A DNA stretch of 26,482 nucleotides from an uncultured Collinsella sp. (GCA_900545075.1 UQXT01000019.1:1-26482), one strand, 5' to 3'. Positions 16,508 to 24,983 are shown, counted from the first letter of the stretch. Notes: generated by a model from the sequence alone, not told the origin. Numbers and translations are program-made.

Positions 16508-18124
16508 ATGACCGCAAAAAAGAAGTTCAATTTCAAAGCGCCGTTGGAGGTGTTCGCGAAGTCGATCGTTCAGCCGATGATGTATCTCTCGGTTGCCGGC
16601 ATCCTGCTCATCGTGGGCATCATTCTGACCAACAAGACCATCTGCGCTTTGGTCCCCGTACTGGGCTCCGGTCCGTTCCAGCTTGTGGGCGCCGTTGTCT
16701 ATCAGTCGCTGATGTTTATCATCAACAACCTCTCGATTCTGTTCTGCGTGGGCATCGCCGGCGCCATGGCAAAGAAGAACAAGGGCCATGCTTCGCTGAT
16801 TGCCCTGATGTCGTTCTTCCTGTTCCTGCAGGCTAACAACATCGTGCTCAACGCCACCGGCTCTCTTGCCGATGCGAGCGGCATGCTCGGTCTTACCGGA
16901 ACCGGCCAGGCCACCGTTATGGGCATTCAGGTGCTCGATACCGGCGTGTTCGGCGGCATTATTCTCGGTTGCATCACCGGTGCCGTGTTCAACAAGTACT
17001 CGAATAAGCAGTTCCCCATTGCCCTTTCGATGTTCTCGGGCGTTCGCTTCCCGTTCCTGATCATGATCATCATCTCCTGGATCATGGGCGCTGGCTTCTG
17101 CATCGTTTGGCCTCCGGTTCAGGGTGCCATCTCCTCAGTTGCCGGCATCATTAAGGAGTCGGGCAACATCGGCCTGTTTATCTACGGCATGCTCAACAAG
17201 CTGCTCGTTCCCACCGGTCTGCACCACCTCATCTACACTCCGTTCCAGTTCTCCGATGTGGGTGGCACCCTGACGCTGGGCGATCAGGTTATCGCCGGTG
17301 CCTACCCCATCCGTGTTGCCGAGATGGCAATGACGGGCCAGCCCTTCTCCGATAGCACCTACTTCAACAGCTACACCTTCAACAACCTGTGGCCCTACAT
17401 CGGTATCGGTCTCGCCTTTATCGTCACCGCTTACAAGGGGAACAAGGATAAGACCAAGGCCGTTATCATCCCGCTGATCATCACCGCCGTGCTCTCCTGT
17501 GTCACCGAGCCCATGGACTTCCTCTTTGTCTTTGCCGCTCCCGTGCTCTTTGTCGTTCACTCGGTTCTTTCCGGCATCTTCCTGGTCCTGCTCAAGGTCC
17601 TCTCCGTGCCCGCTTCGACTGCAGGCGGCATCATCAACATCGTGGTTTCCAACCTGGTCCTCGGTGTCGACAAGACCAACTGGCCGGTTATGCTGGTGCT
17701 TGGAGTCGTCAACGCCGCTCTGTACTTCTTCCTCTTCACCTTCCTTATCAAGAAGCTCAACCTCCACACGCCTGGTCGCGAGGAGGAGTCCGAGCTCGCG
17801 GAGTCCGTTGCCGAGGGCGAGGCCGCCGCGTCTGTCGCGGTGAAGCAGGGCGCTGTTGCCGCAGCTCCCGCAGAGGGCGTCGATGCAGGTATTGCCGACC
17901 TGGTCGCAGGTCTTGGTGGCAAGGACAACATCGAGGAGCTCGAGAACTGCTTTACGCGTCTTCGCGTGAACGTTAAGAACCCGGACCTCATCAATGAGGA
18001 CCTCATCAACCACGTGCCCAACAGCGGCATCAACCGCAACGGCAATAATATCCAGATCATCTTTGGCATGAAGGTCGCCGAGATGCGCGACAAGGTCGAA
18101 AACGCAATTGAGAAGGAGCAGTAA
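16508..18124 (+). CDS. PTS EIICB transporter, alpha-glucoside/maltose type
   Basis: The ATG at 16508 has GGAAGGGGAG seven bases upstream; the TTG at 16481 does not. The 538-residue product has an N-terminal EIIC domain of about ten membrane segments (about 20-420) with the sugar-binding signature TGLHH near 236-240 and the TEPMDF motif. An Ala/Glu-rich linker leads to an EIIB domain with the phosphorylated cysteine C481 in ENCFTRLRV. It lacks EIIA, which the first gene of the operon supplies. The neighbour is a GH4 6-phospho-alpha-glucosidase, so the substrate is probably maltose or another alpha-glucoside, taken up and phosphorylated at C6. The stop is 3 nt before the next start, so the two are translationally close. 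Confidence 0.92.
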   Translation: MTAKKKFNFKAPLEVFAKSIVQPMMYLSVAGILLIVGIILTNKTICALVPVLGSGPFQLVGAVVYQSLMFIINNLSILFCVGIAGAMAKKNKGHASLIALMSFFLFLQANNIVLNATGSLADASGMLGLTGTGQATVMGIQVLDTGVFGGIILGCITGAVFNKYSNKQFPIALSMFSGVRFPFLIMIIISWIMGAGFCIVWPPVQGAISSVAGIIKESGNIGLFIYGMLNKLLVPTGLHHLIYTPFQFSDVGGTLTLGDQVIAGAYPIRVAEMAMTGQPFSDSTYFNSYTFNNLWPYIGIGLAFIVTAYKGNKDKTKAVIIPLIITAVLSCVTEPMDFLFVFAAPVLFVVHSVLSGIFLVLLKVLSVPASTAGGIINIVVSNLVLGVDKTNWPVMLVLGVVNAALYFFLFTFLIKKLNLHTPGREEESELAESVAEGEAAASVAVKQGAVAAAPAEGVDAGIADLVAGLGGKDNIEELENCFTRLRVNVKNPDLINEDLINHVPNSGINRNGNNIQIIFGMKVAEMRDKVENAIEKEQ

Positions 18125-18127
18125 ACA

Positions 18128-19510
18128 ATGATCATTACTCTGTGTGGTGGCGGATCCACCTTTACCCCCGGCATCGTCAAGTCCATCGCCCTGCGCAAGG
18201 ACGAGCTCGACGTTGACGAGATTCGTCTGTACGACATCAACGAGGAGCGCCAGCGCAAGATCGGCGTGCTCGTGGACTGGATTTTGCACGAGGACCTTGG
18301 CCTGAACATCAAGCTTACGGTGACCACCGACAAGGAGACGGCTTTTACCGACGCGAGCTTCGTGTTTGCCCAGATGCGCGTGGGCGGCTACGCCATGCGC
18401 GAGCAGGACGAGAAGATTCCGCTGCGTCACGGCTGCGTGGGTCAGGAGACTTGCGGTTGCGGCGGCCTTGCCTACGGCATGCGCACCATCTTCCCCATGG
18501 TCGAGCTGATCGATGACGTTGAGAAGTACGCCAAGAAGGACTACTGGATTCTCAACTACTCCAACCCTGCCGCCATCGTGTCCGAGGGCTGCCGCGTGCT
18601 GCGTCCCAACGCTCGCATCATCAACATCTGCGACATGCCGATCGCGATTATCGACGTGGTTTGCGCCGCGCTCGATATCGACAAGAAGGATGTCGAGTAC
18701 GATTACTTTGGCCTCAACCACTTTGGTTGGTTCACCTCGATTCGCCACAAGGGCGAGGAGGTGCTCCCGCAGCTGCGCGAGTACATCAAGGAGCATGAGA
18801 TTCTGCTGCCCGATTCTTACCTCAAGGGCATGGGCTCGCTCATGGCAAAGAAGCCCGAGGAGGCCACCGACGAGCACCCCGAGCAGAACCGTCACACCAA
18901 GGGTAGCTGGTACTACGTCTGGAAGGGCGAGTACGAGATCATGGAGTGCTTCCCGGAGTACCTGCCCAACACGTATCTGAACTACTACCTGCAGCAGAAG
19001 GAGTTCGTCGAGCATTCCAACCCCGAGCGCACCCGTGCTAACGAGGTTGAGGAGACGCGCGAGAAGAATCTCTTTGATGGTATTGATCACTACGAGAAGA
19101 CGGGCGAGATCGACGAGAGCACGTTTTATGCGGGCAGCCACGGCGACTGGATTGCCGACCTGGCCATCGCTCTGAAGAACGACACCAAGCAGCGCTTCCT
19201 GGTCATTTGCGAGAACAAGGGCGCTATCCCCAACATGCCCTACGACGCCATGGTCGAGCTGCCTGCCTACATTGGCAAGAACGGCCCCGAGGTCATCAGC
19301 CGTGACAACATTCCTCTGTTCCAGCAGGGCCTCATGATGCAGCAGCTGAACTCCGAGAAGCTTGTGGTCGAGGCTACGATCGAGGGTTCGTACGAGAAGG
19401 CACTCAAGGCCTTTACGCTCAACAAGACCGTGCCTTCGATGAAGGTTGCCAAGGAAGTTCTCGACGACATGATCGAGGCCAACAAGGGTTACTGGCCCGA
19501 GCTTAGCTAA
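18128..19510 (+). CDS. 6-phospho-alpha-glucosidase, glycoside hydrolase family 4
   Basis: The 460-residue product has the GH4 NAD-binding start ITLCGGGSTFTPG (G7-G9) and the metal/catalytic residues C168 and H198 (LNHFGW). Residues 168-171 read CDMP, the signature of the alpha-specific members; beta-specific members have CNVP. It also has GQETCGCGG near 104-112 and YSNPAA. GH4 enzymes need NAD+, Mn2+ and reducing conditions and cleave by redox elimination. Here the enzyme would hydrolyse the phosphorylated alpha-disaccharide delivered by the adjacent EIICB to glucose 6-phosphate and glucose. It is the last gene of the operon, followed by a terminator at 19560. Confidence 0.93.
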   Translation: MIITLCGGGSTFTPGIVKSIALRKDELDVDEIRLYDINEERQRKIGVLVDWILHEDLGLNIKLTVTTDKETAFTDASFVFAQMRVGGYAMREQDEKIPLRHGCVGQETCGCGGLAYGMRTIFPMVELIDDVEKYAKKDYWILNYSNPAAIVSEGCRVLRPNARIINICDMPIAIIDVVCAALDIDKKDVEYDYFGLNHFGWFTSIRHKGEEVLPQLREYIKEHEILLPDSYLKGMGSLMAKKPEEATDEHPEQNRHTKGSWYYVWKGEYEIMECFPEYLPNTYLNYYLQQKEFVEHSNPERTRANEVEETREKNLFDGIDHYEKTGEIDESTFYAGSHGDWIADLAIALKNDTKQRFLVICENKGAIPNMPYDAMVELPAYIGKNGPEVISRDNIPLFQQGLMMQQLNSEKLVVEATIEGSYEKALKAFTLNKTVPSMKVAKEVLDDMIEANKGYWPELS

Positions 19511-19559
19511 AGGCGGAAGACGCTGGCACAAAAGAGCCGCTGACCGTAAAACTTGACCA

Positions 19560-19602
19560 ATGCCCCGTTCGCGTGCTTGCGCGGACGGGGCATTTCCGTT
19601 TT
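19560..19602 (+). terminator. Rho-independent terminator of the PTS operon
   Basis: ATGCCCCGTTCGCG (19560-19573) pairs with CGCGGACGGGGCAT (19580-19593) with one G-T, followed by TTCCGTTTT. Confidence 0.8.
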
Positions 19603-19603
19603 G

Positions 19604-20227
19604 CGCAAAGGATTGATATGGGGGATGGGCTCTCTGACATCAACGCAGGGCATGAGGTTTTCTGCTGACGCGCGGCGGCTGCGGTGCCCGGGCGGACGCG
19701 CCGGGGATTCCGTCCGCTGCCTGGCGCCCTTGCCGCCATCTGGCTTCCACGCCCGCATTCTTTTGGATGTGGGCGTGTTTTTTAACGGCACGCACGGGTC
19801 CCCCGGGGCGCGCCGTGCATTTTCGGGAGTTTTCAGCAAGCTGGGGTGGCTGCATACGCGCCGGAAGCGTCTATTTGAGCTCGCGAGATCCCTCGACGGG
19901 CGATTTGGGTTGGCGGACGGGGCCCGGCGCGGCGATAACGCGCGTTTCGCGCCGCGCCGTGCCCCAAAGCGACGCCGGCCGCGCGATGCTCCCGGTTCGC
20001 GGCGTCGCCGGCGGGGGCCGCGATGCTGAATACTCCGGTTTTTGCACGGTCCAAGCGGGGGTACGTTGGGACGGGAAGGGGCGCCCCCGTCTATTTATGC
20101 ATGGCACAAGCGAAAATATGCAAGACAATAGGGCGCCATGCGTCGGATGCCCAGATTGGGCGCGCCATACGCCGACGTTCGCCGCGTCCCTTCCGCGCCG
20201 TGCGCGAATCAGAAGGCGAGGGCAGTT
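19604..20227. other. G+C-rich gene-poor region with serial hairpins
   Basis: I see no convincing long gene here. A 16-codon open frame (ATG 19618 to TGA 19668) has AAAGGA five bases upstream. It is followed by a hairpin at 19683-19728 (6-bp and 7-bp stems) and then a terminator at 19748-19783. Further hairpins are at 19926-19958 (perfect 9-bp GGCGCGGCG stem) and 19969-20008 (perfect 9-bp GCGACGCCG stem). The small frame, structured stretch and terminator could be a leader-peptide attenuator or a small RNA, but no downstream gene that it would control directly follows. The open frames on both strands look like G+C-rich chance frames. Confidence 0.45.
19748..19783 (+). terminator. Rho-independent terminator without an assigned gene
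   Basis: CACGCCCGCAT (19748-19758) pairs with ATGTGGGCGTG (19767-19777) with one G-T and is followed by six T's. The nearest annotated upstream gene already has its own terminator at 19560, so this one implies a separate short transcript from 19604-19747 or a backup terminator. Confidence 0.7.
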
Positions 20228-20397
20228 ATGGGCGTGCAGGCGGCTCTGCGAGCGGCAGGGCTGCTGCGGAGCTTGCGCTCGCCGTGGGCGATCGTGCGCC
20301 CTGGGCGCCGGCGCTCGACGGCCGCATGCTGCTGCTTGTCACGCACGATGCCGTCGACGCTCAGGCCCTCAATATCTCGGACATCATCACGCTCTAA
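20228..20397 (+). other. Possible small gene, interrupted by a frame change
   Basis: An ATG at 20228 after GAAGGCGAGGG reads MGVQAALRAAGLLR. About 40 bases on, the neighbouring frame reads ELALAVGDRAPWAP and ends RMLLLVTHDAVDAQALNISD at a TAA (20395-20397) with good codon use. Joining them needs one added base, the same type of lesion as in three other genes here. The family is not recognised. The end recalls the segment after Walker B in ABC ATPases, but the piece is far too short to be one. Confidence 0.25.
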
Positions 20398-20417
20398 ATA
20401 CTTACTCAGCAACAAAA

Positions 20418-20450
20418 TGATCCGTTTTTTCTCCGTTCCCATGGGGTCGG
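20418..20450 (+). repeat. Direct repeat copy 1 (TGATCCGTTT...CCCATGGG)
   Basis: A block of about 32 bp here recurs at 20816-20846 with a 2-base gap and four substitutions, keeping TGATCCGTTT, CTCCGT and CCCATGGG. The copies bracket the antitoxin gene, each lying just after a stop codon and just before the leader of the next gene. Confidence 0.6.
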
Positions 20451-20470
20451 GTATGGTATTCTATCTGCGG

Positions 20471-20489
20471 GGTAATACCTAGGATTACC
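20471..20489. promoter_or_regulatory. Palindromic operator-like site upstream of the antitoxin gene
   Basis: GGTAATACCTAGGATTACC is a near-perfect palindrome (GGTAAT/ATTACC around CCTAGG, one extra base). A further TAATACC lies at 20493-20499 and GGTATT at 20455-20460. RelB/DinJ antitoxins normally repress their own promoter through such sites, so this is the likely autoregulatory operator. Confidence 0.5.
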
Positions 20490-20613
20490 AAGTAATACCA
20501 ACGCCGTAGAAACAAACTCCAGATGCGGGCCAATCGGGTTGCCTTCACAGCCCGTCGCCCAGCCGCGTGGCCCGCATCTATCCGCACCACCGTCGTTTCA
20601 AAAAGGAAGCGCC

Positions 20614-20814
20614 ATGGCAGAACACATGACCCCGGTTGTCGCGAAGGTCTTGCCCGAGGAAAAGGCGGCCTTCGCGGCGGCAACCCAGCTCGTAGGCACC
20701 ACGCCGTCCAACGCTATCCGCATGTTTATCGCCGCGTTCAATCGCTGCGGCACCTTTCCGTTCGACATTTCGCCCAGCGGGGCCTTTGGCACTGCGCCCG
20801 ATTCTCATCAATAA
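20614..20814 (+). CDS. RelB/DinJ-family antitoxin, without a visible partner toxin
   Basis: The ATG at 20614 has AAGGA six bases upstream. The 66-residue product matches the ribbon-helix-helix antitoxin pattern: a short beta strand (TPVVAKVLPEE), helix (KAAFAAATQLVGTTPSNAIRM), helix (FIAAFNRCGTFPFDI), with the characteristic final PFDI. These proteins form dimers that bind DNA and neutralise a RelE/YafQ-type RNase. No such toxin gene lies on either side: the upstream frame ends at 20397 without a toxin signature and the next gene is a membrane protease. It may be a solitary regulator or the remnant of a lost pair. Confidence 0.75.
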   Translation: MAEHMTPVVAKVLPEEKAAFAAATQLVGTTPSNAIRMFIAAFNRCGTFPFDISPSGAFGTAPDSHQ

Positions 20815-20815
20815 G

Positions 20816-20846
20816 TGATCCGTTTCCTCCGTCCCCATGGGATCAG
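20816..20846 (+). repeat. Direct repeat copy 2 (TGATCCGTTT...CCCATGGG)
   Basis: Second copy of the block at 20418-20450, starting one base after the antitoxin TAA. The pair suggests duplication of a promoter-proximal segment, or insertion of the antitoxin gene at such a site. Confidence 0.6.
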
Positions 20847-20896
20847 CTCTCTGCCGAGTTGTGGTAGAACTAGGGAACGGTTTTGAGGAGGTTGGC

Positions 20897-21817
20897 ATGC
20901 TCAATGCGATGATTTGGGCGCTTGCCTGTTTTGGCGTTGTCGCTGCCGATATAGCCCTGAGCGTGGTTCTGTTTTCAGTTCTCGATGCCGTGTCGGTGCT
21001 GACGGGCTATCCGATCGACAATCTCGATATCCAATGGTTCCAGGCTGCCGCTCAGACGGCGTCGTTTTTGATGGCGCTGCTGTGGTGGCGTTATTTGTGG
21101 CCGCGCTCGTTTATGGCGCGCTGGCAGGGCGAGCGCCCGCTTGGCGGGGGAGCGCGTGGGGCGTGGAAACGCATCGCCTGCGTTATCGTGATCGGCCTTG
21201 CCCTGCAGGTGGTCATTAGCTACCTATGCGACGCCGCGCTGTCGCTGTTGCCCGAGGCCGCGGCCGACTACAGCGAGCTTGTCGAGGAAACAGGCATGGG
21301 CGACACCAGCTATCTCGCCGTCCTGACTACGGTGCTCGGCGCCCCATTTTGTGAAGAGCTGCTGGTGCGCGGCATTATTTTTGAGTTTTCGCTCCGAGCG
21401 TTCAATCCGCAGTGCCGCCCACTTTGGAAGCGCCGGCGTCGTGCGAGCGCGCAGGACGGCGCCATGGTGCCCTGGGCGGCCCCAAGCACGTGGGGTATCG
21501 CCGCGGCAATCGTGCTGCAGGCGGCCATCTTTGGCTTTATGCATATGAACTGGGTGCAGGGCTGCTATGCGGGCGCTGCCGCCCTCATTTTTGGTTGGGT
21601 GCTCGTGACGACCGGAAAGCTCCGCTACACAATCCTGCTGCACTTTGCCTTTAACGCCGGGTCGTATCTCATGACGTTGCTCTGGTTTGTGAACACGCCG
21701 CTCGACGTGATAATTACGGTCGCGATCGCCGGCGTGATCCTGGTGGAGGCAATGCGCTCGCTGCGCCAAGCGTGCCAACAGAGCGCTGCGACCACATCTA
21801 CCACATTCCCGCACTAA
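20897..21817 (+). CDS. CPBP-family intramembrane metalloprotease (CAAX protease-like)
   Basis: I choose the ATG at 20897 because AGGAGG lies at 20886-20891; a longer frame begins at 20837 without a site. The 306-residue product has about seven to eight hydrophobic segments and the three family motifs: EELLVR with E153/E154, FGFMHM with the conserved histidine, and HFAFN with the third histidine and asparagine. These Abi/CAAX-type enzymes cleave within membranes and in bacteria serve in bacteriocin self-immunity or peptide processing; the substrate here is unknown. Its TAA (21815-21817) overlaps the TAG of the convergent ygiQ gene by two bases, so there is no room for a terminator between them. 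Confidence 0.88.
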   Translation: MLNAMIWALACFGVVAADIALSVVLFSVLDAVSVLTGYPIDNLDIQWFQAAAQTASFLMALLWWRYLWPRSFMARWQGERPLGGGARGAWKRIACVIVIGLALQVVISYLCDAALSLLPEAAADYSELVEETGMGDTSYLAVLTTVLGAPFCEELLVRGIIFEFSLRAFNPQCRPLWKRRRRASAQDGAMVPWAAPSTWGIAAAIVLQAAIFGFMHMNWVQGCYAGAAALIFGWVLVTTGKLRYTILLHFAFNAGSYLMTLLWFVNTPLDVIITVAIAGVILVEAMRSLRQACQQSAATTSTTFPH

Positions 21818-23949
21818 TTGCGGCGTCCGCCGCCGTTGGCGCCCTGTCGTCCCTGGGCCGCGCGATTGCGGCCGGCGGTGTTCTGCGCACGCGACATGCC
21901 GCCGTGGCCCTTGCTGCCCTTGGGCCCCTTGCCGGCGGCGCCACCGTGGGTCTTGCCGCCCTTCTTGCCAGCGCCGTGTCCGCCGCCAGCAGATGTCTCG
22001 CCCGGGCGTGGCGGCACGGGGCGAATCAGACAATGCTTGGTGTAGCCGATCAGGTCACGACGCCCGGCCTTTTCCAGCGCCTCGCGTACGAGCTTGTAGT
22101 TCTCGGGCTTGCGATACTGGATGAGCGCACGCTGCATGGCCTTCTCGTGCGGGTCGCGCGCCACATAGATCGGCTCCATGGTGCGCGGGTCCACGCCGGT
22201 GTAGTACATGCACGTCGACATGGTGGACGGCGTGGGGTAGAAGTCCTGCACCTGCTCGGGCATGTAGCCCATGTCGCGCACGGCCTCGGCAAGGTCCACG
22301 GCTTCCTTCATGGTTGAGCCCGGGTGGCTCGAGATGAGGTACGGCACCACATACTGCTTGAGTCCATACTCGCGATTCAAGCGTTCAAATTTACGGCAGA
22401 ATGCATCGTAGACGGCGCGGCTCGGCTTGCCCATCACGGACAGCACCGCGTCGCTCACGTGCTCGGGCGCTACGCGCAGCTGGCCCGAGACGTGATGCTC
22501 CAGCAGCTCGCGCAAAAACTCGTCCGAGGCATCGGCCATGGTGTAGTCAAAGCGGATGCCGCTGCGCACGAAGACCTTTTTGACGCCCGGCAGCTGGCGC
22601 AGGTCGCGCAACAGCTGCGTGTAGCCGCTTTCGTCGACCACCATGTTCTTGCACACGCTCGGCCACAGACAGCGCTTGTTCTTGCACACGCCGTGCTTGA
22701 GCTGCTTGTCGCAGGCAGGACGGCTAAAGTTGGCCGTCGGTCCTCCCACGTCGTTGATGTAGCCCTTAAACTCGGGATCGCGCGTGAGCAGCTCGGCCTC
22801 GCGCATGATCGAGTCGTGGCTGCGCATCTGCAGCACGCGGCCCTGGTGGAAGGTGAGGGCGCAAAATGAGCACTCGCCAAAGCATCCGCGGTTGGAGCTA
22901 ATGGAAAACTTGATCTCGGCAAAGGCCGGCACGCCGCCCGCTGCGTCGTAGTCGGGATGCCAATCGCGTGCGTAGGGGAGTTCGGCCACCTCGTCCATCT
23001 CGTCGGTGGTGAGTGTCGTCGACGGCGGGTTCTGCACCACATAGACGCTGTTGGGGTAGGGCTCTACCAGGCGATGCCCGGTGATGGGGTCCATATTCTG
23101 CTGCTGCACGTTAAAGCTGCGCGCGTAGTTGAGCTTGTCGGCGGCAAGGTCGTCCCAGCTGGGCAGCAGGTCGTAGTCGTAGACCTCGTCGAGCGAGCTC
23201 GTGCGGTAGACGGTGCCGTTGATATAGGTGATCTGATCGACAGGCAGTCCCGCGTCGAGCGCGTCGGCAATTTCGACAATCGCGTGCTCGCCCATGCCGT
23301 AGATGAGAATGTCGGCGCCCGAGTCGAGCAGTACCGAACGCTTAAGCTTGTCCTGCCAGTAGTCGTAGTGGGCCAGGCGGCGCAGGCTTGCCTCGATGCC
23401 GCCGATGATGATGGGGGCATCCTTAAACGTCTGGCGGATGAGGTTGCCGTAGACCGTGACGGCGCGATTGGGACGGTGCCCCTCCTCGCCACCGGGGGTA
23501 TAGGCGTCGGTGTGGCGGCGGTGCTTGGTCACTGAATAGTGGTTGACCATGGAGTCCATGTTGCCGGCGCTGACGAGAAAGCCCAGGCGCGGCTCGCCGA
23601 GCACGGTGATGCTGGCGGGGTCGGTCCAGTCGGGCTGGCAGATGATGCCCACCTTGTAGCCGTGCGCGTCGAGGACGCGGCTGACGATGGCCATGCCAAA
23701 GCTGGGGTGGTCCACGTAGGCGTCGCCGCAGATGTAGACAAAGTCGCACTGGTCCCAGCCGCGCGCATCCATATCGGAGCGACTGACGGGGAGAAATTTG
23801 TCGCGGCCCGGGCGCCAGGGGCGTGAGGGTGCTGCTGAGGCATGCGTGGGTCGCGAGCCCTGCGCCTTACCGCCGCGCTTTTGCTGCTGGCCCTGTTTGC
23901 CCTGCTGACTGCGCTGGTTGTTCTGAGCGTGCTGAGGCTTTTTTGCCAC
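21814..23949 (-). CDS. ygiQ: YgiQ-family radical SAM protein (UPF0313)
   Basis: I choose the GTG at 23949, which has GGGAGG at 23958-23953. The frame stays open another 60 codons upstream but those run through the promoter region. The 711-residue product has a basic Gln/Lys-rich N-terminus, the YgiQ N-terminal domain (DFVYICGDAYVDHPSFG), the radical SAM cluster motif CFGECSFC with C356, C360 and C363, a core with VRSGIRFDY and VAPEHVS, and the DUF3362-type end (YYTGVDPRTM...VYVARDP, QYRKPENY). The tail after about residue 645 is Gly/Lys/Arg-rich. The reaction of the family is not established. Confidence 0.92.
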   Translation of the reverse strand: MAKKPQHAQNNQRSQQGKQGQQQKRGGKAQGSRPTHASAAPSRPWRPGRDKFLPVSRSDMDARGWDQCDFVYICGDAYVDHPSFGMAIVSRVLDAHGYKVGIICQPDWTDPASITVLGEPRLGFLVSAGNMDSMVNHYSVTKHRRHTDAYTPGGEEGHRPNRAVTVYGNLIRQTFKDAPIIIGGIEASLRRLAHYDYWQDKLKRSVLLDSGADILIYGMGEHAIVEIADALDAGLPVDQITYINGTVYRTSSLDEVYDYDLLPSWDDLAADKLNYARSFNVQQQNMDPITGHRLVEPYPNSVYVVQNPPSTTLTTDEMDEVAELPYARDWHPDYDAAGGVPAFAEIKFSISSNRGCFGECSFCALTFHQGRVLQMRSHDSIMREAELLTRDPEFKGYINDVGGPTANFSRPACDKQLKHGVCKNKRCLWPSVCKNMVVDESGYTQLLRDLRQLPGVKKVFVRSGIRFDYTMADASDEFLRELLEHHVSGQLRVAPEHVSDAVLSVMGKPSRAVYDAFCRKFERLNREYGLKQYVVPYLISSHPGSTMKEAVDLAEAVRDMGYMPEQVQDFYPTPSTMSTCMYYTGVDPRTMEPIYVARDPHEKAMQRALIQYRKPENYKLVREALEKAGRRDLIGYTKHCLIRPVPPRPGETSAGGGHGAGKKGGKTHGGAAGKGPKGSKGHGGMSRAQNTAGRNRAAQGRQGANGGGRRN

Positions 23950-23980
23950 GATCCCTCCCGGTGTTTGTATGCTGCACGTA

Positions 23981-24021
23981 ATTGTAACCAGTCTTTTTGG
24001 GACGGCGCTAAAAAGACTGGT
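23981..24021 (-). promoter_or_regulatory. Inverted repeat next to the probable ygiQ -10 box
   Basis: The 12-bp arms ACCAGTCTTTTT (23987-23998) and AAAAAGACTGGT (24010-24021) are exact complements with an 11-nt spacer, so their centres are 23 bp (about two helical turns) apart. On the minus strand TACAAT (23986-23981) follows at once and would be the ygiQ -10 box, 25-30 nt before the GTG. This is the layout of a repressor operator. It could also fold as a hairpin, but there is no terminal U-run. Confidence 0.5.
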
Positions 24022-24211
24022 GGAGTACATGGGCTGGCGGATCGGCGCGTCGATGCGTGTGTCGCACCCACCGTTTGTTTCCAGACTGTGTATCTGCGCG
24101 TTGGGGAACCCGTCTCGCGCGCACGCCATGTTGTCAATGGGTTACAGTATGAACGGCGGCTATGTTTCCGCCAACGCACGAGAGAGTCGTCAACAAGGAG
24201 GATGCACGACG

Positions 24212-24928
24212 ATGCAGCGTGCCAAACAGATATCGGAGTCTATTGAGCTGGGCATCATCTTGGCACTCGCCGGTGGCTTTATGGACGTTTATTCGTACAT
24301 TGGGCGCGACCATGTTTTCGCCAACGCGCAGACGGGCAACATCTTGCTCGTGGGCGTGAGCATTTCGGAGGGCAATTGGGCACTTGCGGGGCGCTACTTC
24401 TTCCCTGTGGTGTCGTTTGCCGTGGGTATTATGCTTGCCGACCTGGTACACGAGCGGTTTGGCAGTGTGATCCACTGGCGTCAGGTGACAGTGTTCTTTG
24501 AAGCCGTCATCTTGCTGGGCGTGAGCTTTATCCCCGGTGGCGGTTACAACCTACTCGCCAACTGCCTCACCTCGTTTGCCTGCGGCATGCAGGTCGAGAG
24601 CTTCCGCAAGATTCACGGTCACGGCATCGCTACGACCATGTGCATCGGCAACTTGCGCAACGCGCTGCAAAACGTGGACGATTACATCATCACCCACAGG
24701 CGCGGCTTTTTGGAAAACGGCGTGCTGTACTTTGGCGTGATCTTTACCTTTGTGTTTGGCGCCGTGCTGGGCAACTGGTGCATTGAGCGCATGGGCCTGC
24801 ATGCCATCGTCGTGGCGAGCTTGCTGCTGTTTGTCGCGTTTGCCATCATGTTCATCGACCGCGAGCGCGACTTGCGCTTACGCTGGAAGGTTGCGGCCGA
24901 GGCTTGGAAAGAGGGCTGCCGAAAGTAA
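24212..24928 (+). CDS. DUF1275 (YoaK-type) membrane protein
   Basis: AAGGAGG at 24195-24201 points to the ATG at 24212; the ATG at 24202 is too close to it. The 238-residue product has six hydrophobic segments and the family features: GGFMDVYSYI near the start, a QTGN motif (FANAQTGNILLVG), a second TTMCIGNLR motif, and an Arg-rich cytoplasmic tail. The family is widespread and its transported substrate, if any, is unknown. It is divergent from ygiQ and followed by its own terminator, so it is monocistronic. Confidence 0.88.
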   Translation: MQRAKQISESIELGIILALAGGFMDVYSYIGRDHVFANAQTGNILLVGVSISEGNWALAGRYFFPVVSFAVGIMLADLVHERFGSVIHWRQVTVFFEAVILLGVSFIPGGGYNLLANCLTSFACGMQVESFRKIHGHGIATTMCIGNLRNALQNVDDYIITHRRGFLENGVLYFGVIFTFVFGAVLGNWCIERMGLHAIVVASLLLFVAFAIMFIDRERDLRLRWKVAAEAWKEGCRK

Positions 24929-24933
24929 CCGAA

Positions 24934-24968
24934 TGCGGCAAAGGGGCTGTCCCTTTGCCGCAATATTT
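24934..24968 (+). terminator. Rho-independent terminator after the YoaK-type gene
   Basis: A perfect 12-bp stem, TGCGGCAAAGGG (24934-24945) with CCCTTTGCCGCA (24951-24962), with a 5-nt loop, followed by ATATTTTT. Confidence 0.88.
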
Positions 24969-24983
24969 TTCATCATCTGTTGA

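Noticed and set aside
17135..19531. A 798-codon open frame antisense to the EIICB and GH4 genes
   Set aside because: It lies opposite two clearly recognised genes with strong codon bias; long antisense frames are expected in G+C-rich DNA, and the translation is a Val/Leu/Asp-rich shadow with no domain.
19599..19610. TTTTGCGCAAAG as a fifth copy of the shared operator
   Set aside because: It differs at the outer bases from ATGTTGCGCAAC and has no TANNNT box 20 nt downstream.
20320..20397. Remnant of an ABC transporter ATPase (LLLVTHDAVDA)
   Set aside because: The similarity is limited to a few residues; no Walker A, signature or Walker B motif is found upstream.
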